From: an uncultured Lachnospiraceae bacterium | GTDB taxonomy: Bacteria; Bacillota; Clostridia; Lachnospirales; Lachnospiraceae | Assembly: GCA_910585765.1 (NCBI GenBank) | Contig: CAJUES010000005.1 | Location: forward strand, 1-64,000 | Length of the DNA stretch: 64,000 nucleotides | Direction: 5' to 3' | Part shown: in pieces, positions 40,938 through 49,409 of the stretch | Layout of the letters: every line of letters starts with the position of its first letter | How positions within the stretch are numbered: the first letter of the stretch is position 1 | Program-made: the position numbers and the translations under genes | The notes under the pieces: model-generated | Told to the model about the DNA's origin: nothing | Seen by the model: the letters and a program-made list of their open reading frames with translations, nothing else | Database searches by the model: none

Positions 40938-41276
40938 ATGATCAGTCGGTTTGCGGGTGCGATGTTCCTGTCGGTAGCGATCGCATCGGTATCGCAGGTA
41001 CTGCTGAAAAAAAGTGCGCTCAACAAGTATGACACGGTGGTGAGGGAGTATCTGAACCCGTATGTGGCCGGCGGCTATGGACTGCTGTTCCTGTCGATGC
41101 TGCTGACGGTGTATGCCTACAGCGGCATGGATTACAAGAATGGGCCGGTCATCGAATCGCTTGGAAATGTCATGGTGCTGATCCTGGGGTACTTTGTGTT
41201 CGGAGAGCGGATCAGCGCCAGGAAAATTGCCGGAACAGCGTGCATCATCGCGGGGATCGTGGTCTTTCATCTGTGA
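40938..41276 (+). CDS. Small SMR-type membrane protein, candidate flippase subunit 2
   Basis: Membrane protein of 112 residues with four predicted segments. It has the SMR-like feature SQVLLKKSA in segment 1 and GYFVFGERISARKIAGTACII near the end, typical of the DMT superfamily. It partners the preceding gene and is probably translated from the same mRNA. It ends the second operon; a promoter follows at 41339. Confidence 0.75.
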   Translation: MISRFAGAMFLSVAIASVSQVLLKKSALNKYDTVVREYLNPYVAGGYGLLFLSMLLTVYAYSGMDYKNGPVIESLGNVMVLILGYFVFGERISARKIAGTACIIAGIVVFHL

Positions 41277-41338
41277 CCTGTGAGAACGGGTGTTTGTTGG
41301 TATGCCAGAAATTGTATGCCGTTTTTTTGAAAAAATTG

Positions 41339-41367
41339 TTGAGCGGCAGTGCAGGCTTTGCTATAAT
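41339..41367 (+). promoter_or_regulatory. Promoter of the large GH25 gene
   Basis: TTGAGC (41339-41344) and TATAAT (41362-41367), 17-bp spacing. The leader to the ATG at 41502 is about 130 nt; I see no defined riboswitch in it. Confidence 0.68.
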
Positions 41368-41501
41368 TGTTAAGAGTTGTAATTAAATGATTGTATAATA
41401 CAGCCTTCTGGAATCTTCCCGGACTTTTGCAGCGTCAGGTGCGGTGGCGGATCCGGGAGTCTGTTGGCGGGAAAAGGAGGAGGCCGGACGGCAGGGGCAG
41501 G

Positions 41502-44500
41502 ATGAAGAGAAAGAAAACGGCGGGAGCACGCGGCAGGAATAAAAACGGAAGAGAGACAGCCAGATACACGGATGAATATAGGGACGATTATTGCGGGGAT
41601 GACCTGACAGTGCAGGACAATGCGGCGGATGCCGGTATGGATACTGACGAGGAGTACATCGTCGCCTACTCCAGCGATGACGCGGTGTTTGGCGCGTACA
41701 CCTCCGAGGAGATGCGGGAGTTTGCACAGGAGTACGGCGATGCGCCGTACGAGGAAGACGAGACAGAGGCATACGAAGAATACGAGGAAGACGGGATAGA
41801 AGCGTACGAGGAAGATGAGACAGAGGCATACGAAGAATACGAGGAAGACGAGACAGAGGCGTACGAGGAAGACGAGACAGAAGAATACGAGGAAGACGAT
41901 GAGATAGATGCATTTGAAGAAAATGAGACGGAAGCATACGAGGAAGACGATATAGAGGAATACGAAGACGATGAGATAGAAGCGTATGAGGAAGACGATG
42001 AGGAAGATGAGATAGAAGCGTTCGAAGACATAGAGGAGTACGAGGAAGAACTGGGGTACGATGGATCGGAAGCGTACGAGGAAGATCAGGAGTACGACGA
42101 GGCGGAGGCGTACGAGGGCAAAACACGGGAGTACGCGTCGGAGGATACGGAGTCGCTCTACAGCACCAAGGAGATCCATATCGAGATCTATGAGCCGGAC
42201 GATTACGCGGAGGACACAGAGAGTTACTACGAGAACGCGGACGAGGGCGACTATGCGGACGGTGAGGAGTGCGATGCATACGACGAGTATTACGATGACG
42301 AGTACGATGACGAGTACGACGATTCGGTGTACTTTGACGAGATGTACGAGCAGGAAGCGTACGATGAGGAAGGCTTTGAGGAGGGGGACAGTGAGGACTC
42401 CTTTGATATCGCGTACGGTGCGTACGGCACTGCCCACGGGAGTGACGTCCTGTTTGGGGAGGACGGGGCGGGGGAGCCGGGCAGTTTCTGGCAGAGAACA
42501 AGGAGCCGCCTTCGCCACCTGACCGCTTTCGACGCCGTGCTCGCCTCCACGGGCGTGGTAGTGCTGGTGGCATCGCTCGTCATCCTGAGCATATTTCTGC
42601 AGTCAAACCAGCTGAATAAGCAGATAGAGGCGCTCGCGCCTGTGGGAAGCGAACTCAAGGACGTGGGGGTCGTGGGGGACGACGGTCTGCTCGCCATGGC
42701 GGATGCGGCGCTGTCGGGAAATTTTGCGGAGACAGACACGGAGACAGATACGGAGGAAGCATCGACGGTCGAGGTGGTTGACACGCAGGAGTCGACGAAG
42801 GTGAATGTCAGTTTTGTGTCTGTGGAGAAGGATCTAAAGATCCGTTTTACGGATGTCAACACCGGCGAGCTGATCACGGGCACTGTCTTTGAGGTGAAGC
42901 TTACCAACGCAAAGGGAAAGCAGCTCGTCCTCACGGACGACGACATGGACGGTGTCATCTACGCGCAGAATGTGAATGCCGGGGTGTTCGATGCAGTCGT
43001 GACCTCGACGGACAAATACAAGTTCCCGACAGTGGCTCAGCAGGTCACAGTCAAGGATAAGGTCGAGTATGTGGTGATCAACGTGCAGGATGAGGTCAAG
43101 ACCGAGAAACAGATCGACGTGGCAGTCGAGGATACGGAGAAAAATGTGGCGGCAGTGGAGACGGAGGTGCTCAAGGACACCGTGGAGTGGGTGGATCAGA
43201 CCAAGACGCCCGTGAGCGGCTCGGAGAGCTATCTGCTGGTGGATAAGAGCACGATTCCGGACCCGTCTCAGATTTCGAGAGCGGCGGCGCGGATGCTCTT
43301 TGACGCACTGAACGTGTCGCTGGACCGCACGAGCGCATCGCTGAGTGTGGGGGCGAGCATCGACCTGAAAGGAACGGAGTTTGCCAACAAGACAGAGACC
43401 GGCGCTGACGGAGGCAGCATTGAGTACCAGTTCACGACGGAGTGGAAGAGCTCGAACGACGGTGTCGCGTCGGTAAGTGGCGGTAAAGTGACGGCAAAGG
43501 CGGTGGGAACCGCGGATATCACGTACACGGTCACCAGAAAGACGATCACGACGACGCTGGAGACGAAGGAGCCTGTCAAGGAGACGCTGGAGATTTCCGC
43601 GGAGGAATACGGGAAACTGTCGCCGGAGGAACAGGCAAAGTGCACGGAGATCAAGGATGACCAGGGCAATGTGACAGGTTACACATACGAGAAAGTGACG
43701 GAGCAGGATCCGGTCAAAAACGCGGCTGAGACAACCGATACCGCCAGCGCGACGTGCACGGTCACTGTGGAGGCGGCAAAGATCAAGTCCGGCAGCCTGG
43801 AGCTGTCCAAGAGTGCTGACAGCTGTGCGGCTGGCGCGACGCTGACCGTGAAGCCGTCAAAGCTTGTGTACACGAAGGAGGACGGGAGCACAGAGACGCT
43901 CACGTCGAATTTCCCGTCCATCGCGTGGGAGAGCAGCGACAAGTCCATCGCGACTGTCGCTTCGGACGGGGTAGTGACCGGCGTGAAGGCGGGCAAGGTA
44001 CATATCACAGGCAGGATCACAGGCATCAAGGGCGCTGACGGGAACGAGCTGGATATCAAGTGCAGCGTGGAGGTCAGTGTCACCGGGAATGTGGAACTTA
44101 CGCTCACGCTGGACCGCACGAGCGATGTGTACATCGCGGTCGGCGGCACCACAACGCTTGTGGCGACCGTAACAAACTACAAGTCTGACGCGGGAGTGAC
44201 CTGGGAGACTTCGGACAAGAAGGTGGCGACCGTCAATGAGAAAGGCGTCGTGACCGGCGTGGCGGCGGGCAGCGTCAAGATCACGGCGACGACAAAGGAA
44301 AAGGATGCGCAGGGCAAGCAGAAGCAGGCGACCTGTGTCGTGACAGTAAACTCCGATGCCGCCTCGGACACGACGACGAAGCTCAAGGACAAGAACGGAA
44401 ACCAGATCTACGTCAAAAATACCGATGGAAGCTACCGGGAAGCCGTCTACGCGGACTACTACACCAGCACCGAATTTTACATATCGGCGCAGGCAAACTA

Positions 44501-45236
44501 CACGTACACAGGATGGCAGACGATCGACGGGAAGACGTACTACTACGACAAAAACGGAAACCCAGTGACCGGCACACAGATCATACAGGGTGTTACCTAC
44601 AATTTTGGCTCGGACGGGGCGATCGCCACAACAGTCAACGGATCGACGTTCGGCATCGACGTGTCAAGGCACAACGGAAAGATCGACTGGAATGCGGTCA
44701 AGGCATCGGGTGTCGACTATGTCATCATCCGCTGCGGCTACAGGGGATCGTCGACAGGTGCACTGATCGAGGATCAGAACTTCAAGACGAATATCAAGGG
44801 CGCCACAGCTGCCGGACTAAAAGTCGGCGTGTATGTGTTCTCGCAGGCGGTCAACGAGGTCGAGGCGGTCAAGGAGGCATCGCTTGCAGTGAGCCTGGTG
44901 AAGGGCTACAACCTCGCCTACCCGATCTTTATCGACACGGAGGCGAGCGGCGGCAGGGCGGACAAGATCGACAAGGCGACGCGCACGGCGGTGGTGAACG
45001 CGTTCTGCCAGACTGTTGTGAGCGCTGGCTACAAGCCGGGGATCTATGCATCAAAATCGTGGTTTGAGGACAAACTGAATATGGGGTCGGTCGCCAGCTG
45101 CAAGATCTGGCTCGCCCAGTATTCCGCGTCGCCGACCTACAAGGGCAGATACGATATGTGGCAGTATTCAGACAAGGGAAAGATCAGCGGTATCAGCGGC
45201 AATGTCGATCTCAACTACAGTTACCTGGGATATTAA
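41502..45236 (+). CDS. Membrane-anchored GH25 muramidase with acidic N-terminal repeat and Ig-like domains
   Basis: Large protein of 1244 residues. A basic start is followed by an acidic, Tyr-rich repeat region (about 80-205, units such as EEDETEAYEEYEED), then a single membrane helix (about 341-366). The basic start and single helix place the acidic part inside the cell by the positive-inside rule, though this is a prediction. Outside follow a region with IRFTDVNTGELITGTVFEVK, three bacterial Ig-like (Big_2) repeats (about 603-686, 763-860, 863-949), a glucan/choline-binding-like repeat (WQTIDGKTYYYDKNGN, about 1001-1043), and a C-terminal GH25 lysozyme domain (about 1047-1244) with GIDVSRHNG and the DTE motif. 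Likely remodels peptidoglycan near the glycan attachment site. Confidence 0.9.
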   Translation: MKRKKTAGARGRNKNGRETARYTDEYRDDYCGDDLTVQDNAADAGMDTDEEYIVAYSSDDAVFGAYTSEEMREFAQEYGDAPYEEDETEAYEEYEEDGIEAYEEDETEAYEEYEEDETEAYEEDETEEYEEDDEIDAFEENETEAYEEDDIEEYEDDEIEAYEEDDEEDEIEAFEDIEEYEEELGYDGSEAYEEDQEYDEAEAYEGKTREYASEDTESLYSTKEIHIEIYEPDDYAEDTESYYENADEGDYADGEECDAYDEYYDDEYDDEYDDSVYFDEMYEQEAYDEEGFEEGDSEDSFDIAYGAYGTAHGSDVLFGEDGAGEPGSFWQRTRSRLRHLTAFDAVLASTGVVVLVASLVILSIFLQSNQLNKQIEALAPVGSELKDVGVVGDDGLLAMADAALSGNFAETDTETDTEEASTVEVVDTQESTKVNVSFVSVEKDLKIRFTDVNTGELITGTVFEVKLTNAKGKQLVLTDDDMDGVIYAQNVNAGVFDAVVTSTDKYKFPTVAQQVTVKDKVEYVVINVQDEVKTEKQIDVAVEDTEKNVAAVETEVLKDTVEWVDQTKTPVSGSESYLLVDKSTIPDPSQISRAAARMLFDALNVSLDRTSASLSVGASIDLKGTEFANKTETGADGGSIEYQFTTEWKSSNDGVASVSGGKVTAKAVGTADITYTVTRKTITTTLETKEPVKETLEISAEEYGKLSPEEQAKCTEIKDDQGNVTGYTYEKVTEQDPVKNAAETTDTASATCTVTVEAAKIKSGSLELSKSADSCAAGATLTVKPSKLVYTKEDGSTETLTSNFPSIAWESSDKSIATVASDGVVTGVKAGKVHITGRITGIKGADGNELDIKCSVEVSVTGNVELTLTLDRTSDVYIAVGGTTTLVATVTNYKSDAGVTWETSDKKVATVNEKGVVTGVAAGSVKITATTKEKDAQGKQKQATCVVTVNSDAASDTTTKLKDKNGNQIYVKNTDGSYREAVYADYYTSTEFYISAQANYTYTGWQTIDGKTYYYDKNGNPVTGTQIIQGVTYNFGSDGAIATTVNGSTFGIDVSRHNGKIDWNAVKASGVDYVIIRCGYRGSSTGALIEDQNFKTNIKGATAAGLKVGVYVFSQAVNEVEAVKEASLAVSLVKGYNLAYPIFIDTEASGGRADKIDKATRTAVVNAFCQTVVSAGYKPGIYASKSWFEDKLNMGSVASCKIWLAQYSASPTYKGRYDMWQYSDKGKISGISGNVDLNYSYLGY
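41748..42112. repeat. Degenerate coding tandem repeat (Glu/Asp/Tyr-rich)
   Basis: Variants of GAGGAAGACGAGACAGAGGC and TACGAGGAAGACGAG recur in tandem and encode the acidic Tyr-rich region of the GH25 protein. The repeat units are near-identical at the DNA level, so copy number may vary between strains. Confidence 0.8.
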
Positions 45237-45240
45237 AGGG

Positions 45241-45269
45241 TTGCATTCTTGCCAGATTTAGGATAAAAT
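45241..45269 (+). promoter_or_regulatory. Promoter of the rmlB gene
   Basis: TTGCAT (45241-45246) and TAAAAT (45264-45269), 17-bp spacing, directly after the GH25 gene. A stem CTCCCGG/CCGGGAG lies in the leader around 45297-45329. Confidence 0.65.
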
Positions 45270-45361
45270 GAGATGTGTGCTTTGTGTATCAACAGACTCC
45301 CGGCGTCTCTTTGCAGAAGATTCCGGGAGGCGATAGTCGATTATTTGGAGGAATATATTTG

Positions 45362-46438
45362 ATGAGAACTTATTTGGTGACTGGCGGTGCAGGTTTTATC
45401 GGATCAAACTACATTCATTATATGTTTCGTAAATATGGCGGTGAGATCAGGATCATCAATGTGGATGCGCTGACATATGCCGGAAATCTCGAGAATCTCA
45501 AGGAGATCGAGAAGCGGGATAACTATACATTTATCAGGGCGGATATCACGGACAAGGATGCGATCACAAAGATCTTTGCGGAGAATGACATTGACAGGGT
45601 GGTCCACTTCGCCGCGGAGAGCCATGTGGACAGGAGCATCAAGGATCCGGAAGTCTTTGTGCGGACAAACGTGCTCGGCACGGCAGTGATGCTCAACTGT
45701 GCAAAGGCGGCATGGGAGCTGCCGGACGGAAGCTTTCAGGAGGGCAGGAAGTTTTTGCACGTCTCCACGGATGAGGTGTACGGCTCTCTCGAGGAGGACG
45801 GAGGGTTCTTTTATGAGACAACCCCGTATGCGCCGCACAGCCCGTACTCCGCGAGCAAGGCGTCGTCGGACATGCTTGTGAGATCGTATATGGACACCTA
45901 TCGGTTCCCTGCGAACATCACGAACTGTTCCAACAACTACGGACCATACCAGTTCCCGGAGAAGTTCATCCCGCTTGTCATCAACAACGCGCTGCAGGGA
46001 AAGAGTCTCCCGGTGTACGGCGACGGGAAGAACGTGCGCGACTGGCTCTATGTCGAGGATCACGCGAAGGCGATCGACATGGTGCAGGAGCAGGGCAGGC
46101 TGTTTGAGACTTACAATATAGGCGGGCACAACGAGAAACAGAATATTGAGATCATCAATATCATCCTCGAGACGCTCCAGGAGCAGCTCGCCGATGATGA
46201 CCCGAGAAAGAAACTGGTATCCAGGGATCTGATCACGTATGTCGAGGACCGGAAAGGCCACGACAGGCGCTATGCGATCGCGCCGGATAAGATCAGGGCG
46301 GAGATCGGCTGGGAGCCGGAGACGATGTTCAGGGATGGCATCAGGCGGACGATCCAGTGGTATTTCGAGCATGAGGACTGGATGCGGAATGCGACAAGCG
46401 GCGATTACCAGAAATACTACGCTGAGATGTACAAATAA
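45362..46438 (+). CDS. rmlB: dTDP-glucose 4,6-dehydratase
   Basis: Cytoplasmic extended-SDR enzyme of 358 residues that converts dTDP-glucose to dTDP-4-keto-6-deoxyglucose. Glycine motif TGGAGFIGS at about 6-14, catalytic VSTDEVYGSLEED with the Asp-Glu pair, and YSASKASSD with the Y-x3-K. Start at 45362 follows GGAGG by 10 nt. rmlA and rmlC lie downstream at 46563 and 48843; rmlD, the last step, is not in the window. The product is probably dTDP-L-rhamnose for the surface polymer. Confidence 0.97.
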   Translation: MRTYLVTGGAGFIGSNYIHYMFRKYGGEIRIINVDALTYAGNLENLKEIEKRDNYTFIRADITDKDAITKIFAENDIDRVVHFAAESHVDRSIKDPEVFVRTNVLGTAVMLNCAKAAWELPDGSFQEGRKFLHVSTDEVYGSLEEDGGFFYETTPYAPHSPYSASKASSDMLVRSYMDTYRFPANITNCSNNYGPYQFPEKFIPLVINNALQGKSLPVYGDGKNVRDWLYVEDHAKAIDMVQEQGRLFETYNIGGHNEKQNIEIINIILETLQEQLADDDPRKKLVSRDLITYVEDRKGHDRRYAIAPDKIRAEIGWEPETMFRDGIRRTIQWYFEHEDWMRNATSGDYQKYYAEMYK

Positions 46439-46562
46439 TTTCAGATGATGATTGGACAGGGAACGTCAGTACCAAAGGGTAGGGCGTTCCCACTTTGGCA
46501 TATGATGCGCGGGGGCACATGCGGCACCTGCACGATGTAAGATGAAAAGGAGCAGACGATCA

Positions 46563-47432
46563 ATGAAAGGTATTATATTAGCAGGCGGCAGCGGCACCAG
46601 ACTCTATCCCCTGACAAAGGCGATTTCCAAGCAGATCATGCCTGTGTACGACAAGCCGATGATCTATTATCCGCTGTCGACACTGATGCTTGCAGGGATC
46701 AGGGATATACTGATCATCTCGACGCCGCGCGATCTGCCGGTGTTTGAGGAATTGTTCGGCACAGGGGAGCAGCTCGGGCTGCACATGGAGTACGCGGTGC
46801 AGGAGAAGCCAAGAGGACTTGCGGACGCGTTCATCATCGGCGCGGATTTTATCGGGACGGACTGCGTGGCGCTGGTGCTCGGGGACAATATCTTCTATGG
46901 GCAGAGCTTCTCGAAGCTGCTGCAGCGCGTCGCGGCAAAGGAGAGCGGTGCCACGATATTCGGATATTATGTGCGCGACCCGCGGGAGTACGGCGTTGTC
47001 GAGTTTGACAAGAACGGGAAAGCGATCTCCATCGAGGAGAAGCCCGAGAAGCCAAAGAGCAACTACGCGGTGCCGGGATTATATTTTTATGACAACGATG
47101 TCGTGCAGATCGCCAGGAACGTGAAGCCGTCCGCGAGAGGCGAGATCGAGATCACGAGCATCAACAATGAATACCTGCAGCGCGGGACGCTGACGGTGGA
47201 GACGATGGGGCGCGGTTTCGCGTGGCTCGACACGGGGAATCACGATTCGCTCCTGGATGCCGCTGATTTTGTCTGTGCGTTTCAGAAGAGGCAGGGGCTG
47301 TATATATCCTGCATCGAGGAGATCGCATACAAGAGGGGATTCATCACGAGGGGGCAGCTGCTCGAGCTTGCGGAGCCTCTGATGAAGACGGATTACGGAA
47401 AGTATCTGGTAGAGGTAGCCAATGGACTCTAA
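46563..47432 (+). CDS. rmlA: Glucose-1-phosphate thymidylyltransferase
   Basis: Cytoplasmic enzyme of 289 residues that makes dTDP-glucose from glucose-1-phosphate and dTTP. Signature LAGGSGTRLYPLT near the N-terminus, then KQIMPVYDKPMIYYPLSTLM, LGDNIFYG and the metal-site VTTKEP-like positions. Start at 46563 follows AAGGAG. Glucose-1-phosphate is likely supplied by the phosphoglucomutase at 60393. It overlaps the next gene (GH25) by 11 nt. Confidence 0.97.
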   Translation: MKGIILAGGSGTRLYPLTKAISKQIMPVYDKPMIYYPLSTLMLAGIRDILIISTPRDLPVFEELFGTGEQLGLHMEYAVQEKPRGLADAFIIGADFIGTDCVALVLGDNIFYGQSFSKLLQRVAAKESGATIFGYYVRDPREYGVVEFDKNGKAISIEEKPEKPKSNYAVPGLYFYDNDVVQIARNVKPSARGEIEITSINNEYLQRGTLTVETMGRGFAWLDTGNHDSLLDAADFVCAFQKRQGLYISCIEEIAYKRGFITRGQLLELAEPLMKTDYGKYLVEVANGL

Positions 47433-48732
47433 GGGAAAGAAGATCGGAATACTGTTTGTGCTGTGCGCGCTGCTGGTGGTGATGGCAGCGGTAGTGATGG
47501 CGAACTACAACCGCTTTTTGGGAAAGGACACCAGAGCAGTGTCCGGCAGCGGCACGGACAGTGTTTCCAGTCAGATCATAGAAGCGGACGGAAAGGTGCA
47601 CGGTGCTGACTTGTCAGCATTCATGAAGGACAGCGAGTTCTTTGATGCCGATGTGCCGAACAGTTCGAACCAGAATACATATGATGAGGTGGATGAAAAC
47701 GGGAATCCGGTGCGCAGTCTCACCATTTCGGCGAGCTCCGTGGAGCGCGATATCCGGGTGAAGATCATGGACGACAAGGGCGATGTGGTGCCGGGGCAGG
47801 CGTTCGAAGTGGAGGTCGCGGACACGGGCGTGTACGTCGACGAGGACAAGGACGGTGTCATACTGATCTCCGACATCAAACCCGGAGAGTACAAGGTCTC
47901 GCTGGGTGAGCAGCAAGGCTTCAAGGTGCCGGCAGCCCCGGTCAGCGTCAGGGTGAAGTCCATTGTGTCCTACACCGTCATCGACGATATCGACTTCTTT
48001 GTCCATGCGGAGTCGGAGGTTGACATCCTGAAGGAGGACACGAAGGACAAGAAGCTCGACAGCGAGGACGAGGATGACTCCCAGTACACGGCGCTGCTCG
48101 ACATGGAGGAGGACGAGCACGCCAACGCGGTCAAGCTCGGCATCGATGTGTCCAAGTGGAACGGCGAGATTGACTGGGAGGTCGTGAAGGCTGAGGGCGT
48201 TGATTTTGCGATCATACGGTGCGGCTACAGAGGTTCTTCCTCGGGCTGGCTGCTCGAAGATCCGTATTTCTACAAGAATCTGACAGGCGCGAAGAAGGCG
48301 GGCATCAAGGTCGGTCTGTACTTCTTCACACAGGCGACGAACCTTGTGGAGGCAGTCGAGGAGGCGAGTATGGTGGTTTCCCTGCTCGGGGACACCGAGA
48401 TCGAGTACCCGGTCTTTATCGACACGGAGGGCGCAGGCGGAAACGGAAGGGCGGACAACCTCGATCCGGGGACGCGGACAGCCGTGGTCAACGCATTCTG
48501 CCAGACGATCCAGAATGCGGGGCTTGACGCGGGCGTCTACTCGGGCCGCAACTGGTTCTACAATAATCTCATTGTGGACGAGATGGAGGCGCCGAACGTG
48601 TGGCTTGCGGAGTACAGGCAGACACCGCTCTACGAGGGGCGCTACGACATGTGGCAGTACACTTCAAGCGGCTCTGTCGCCGGCATCGAGGGAAGAGTGG
48701 ACTTAAATATCAGCTATCTGGGGATCGAGTGA
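47422..48732 (+). CDS. GH25 muramidase with N-terminal membrane anchor
   Basis: Protein of 436 residues. One N-terminal membrane helix (about 8-27) is followed by an ectodomain (about 90-205) that resembles the region after the membrane helix in the 41502 protein (shared pattern IRVKIMDDKGDVVPGQAFEV and DKDGVILISDIKPGEYKVS), and then a GH25 lysozyme domain (about 235-436) with GIDVSKWNG, IIRCGYRGSSSG and the catalytic DTEG. Probably located outside, facing peptidoglycan. It lies between rmlA and rmlC, so the wall hydrolase and the polymer are co-expressed. GAGGTAG precedes the start. Confidence 0.9.
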   Translation: MDSKGKKIGILFVLCALLVVMAAVVMANYNRFLGKDTRAVSGSGTDSVSSQIIEADGKVHGADLSAFMKDSEFFDADVPNSSNQNTYDEVDENGNPVRSLTISASSVERDIRVKIMDDKGDVVPGQAFEVEVADTGVYVDEDKDGVILISDIKPGEYKVSLGEQQGFKVPAAPVSVRVKSIVSYTVIDDIDFFVHAESEVDILKEDTKDKKLDSEDEDDSQYTALLDMEEDEHANAVKLGIDVSKWNGEIDWEVVKAEGVDFAIIRCGYRGSSSGWLLEDPYFYKNLTGAKKAGIKVGLYFFTQATNLVEAVEEASMVVSLLGDTEIEYPVFIDTEGAGGNGRADNLDPGTRTAVVNAFCQTIQNAGLDAGVYSGRNWFYNNLIVDEMEAPNVWLAEYRQTPLYEGRYDMWQYTSSGSVAGIEGRVDLNISYLGIE

Positions 48733-48842
48733 TCCGTACCGGAAGCGGGGCAGATCGGAAAATAGCGAAAAGATCGGGGATTCAGGATATTTTGAACCTG
48801 CAATTTGTAAAATTGTGAAATAGGGAAAGGAATCATGAAAAC

Positions 48843-49409
48843 ATGGGAAAGATTACAGTAGAGGAATGCGTCGTGGACGGGGTGGTCATAGAGGGACTCA
48901 AGGTGATCACACCGCAGGTGCATGGGGATAACAGAGGTTATTTTATAGAGACCTACAATTATAATGATTTCAGGGAAGCGGGCATTGACCATGTGTTTGT
49001 GCAGGACAACCAGTCTGCGTCAAGGAGAGGTGTGCTCCGGGGACTTCATTTTCAGAAGGAGTACCCGCAGGATAAGCTTGTCCGCGTCGTGCGGGGGGAA
49101 GTGTTCGACGTGGTTGTGGATCTGCGGGAAGGCTCAGAGACATACGGAAAATGGTTTGGTGTCCTGCTGTCGGAGGAGAACAAGAAACAGTTTTTTGTCC
49201 CCAAGAATTTTGCCCATGGCTTTCTGGTCCTGTCGGAGTATGCGGAGTTCTGCTACAAGGTCACGGACTTTTACCACCCGAATGACGAGGGCGGGCTGCT
49301 GTGGAGCGATCCCGATATCGGGATCAAGTGGCCGATCCCGGAAGGCGTGGAGCCGATCCTTGCCGACAGGGATCAGAAATGGGGCGGTATAAAGGATTTT
49401 AAGCGATGA
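48843..49409 (+). CDS. rmlC: dTDP-4-dehydrorhamnose 3,5-epimerase
   Basis: Cytoplasmic cupin enzyme of 188 residues that epimerises dTDP-4-keto-6-deoxyglucose. Conserved features: DNRGYFIETYN, QDNQSASRRGVLRGLHFQ (catalytic His), FDVVVDLR, FVPKNFAHGFLVLS and WSDPDIGIKWP. The stop overlaps the Wzm start by ATGA, coupling sugar synthesis to the exporter. The ribosome site is GGGAAAGGA, with an intervening out-of-frame ATG. Confidence 0.97.
   Translation: MGKITVEECVVDGVVIEGLKVITPQVHGDNRGYFIETYNYNDFREAGIDHVFVQDNQSASRRGVLRGLHFQKEYPQDKLVRVVRGEVFDVVVDLREGSETYGKWFGVLLSEENKKQFFVPKNFAHGFLVLSEYAEFCYKVTDFYHPNDEGGLLWSDPDIGIKWPIPEGVEPILADRDQKWGGIKDFKR

Noticed and set aside
41748..42112. Tandem repeats considered as a CRISPR array
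   Set aside because: There are no unique spacers of constant length; the repeat is in frame and codes for the acidic protein segment.
41383..42573. Very long open frames on the minus strand opposite the acidic GH25 repeat
   Set aside because: They are produced by the repetitive GAG/GAC/TAC codons on the + strand, give low-complexity Ser/Arg/Pro or Val/Leu strings, and have no ribosome site or domain.
45404..46372. Long minus-strand frame opposite rmlB
   Set aside because: Mirror of a strongly coding, GC-rich + strand gene; no start signal and no recognisable family.
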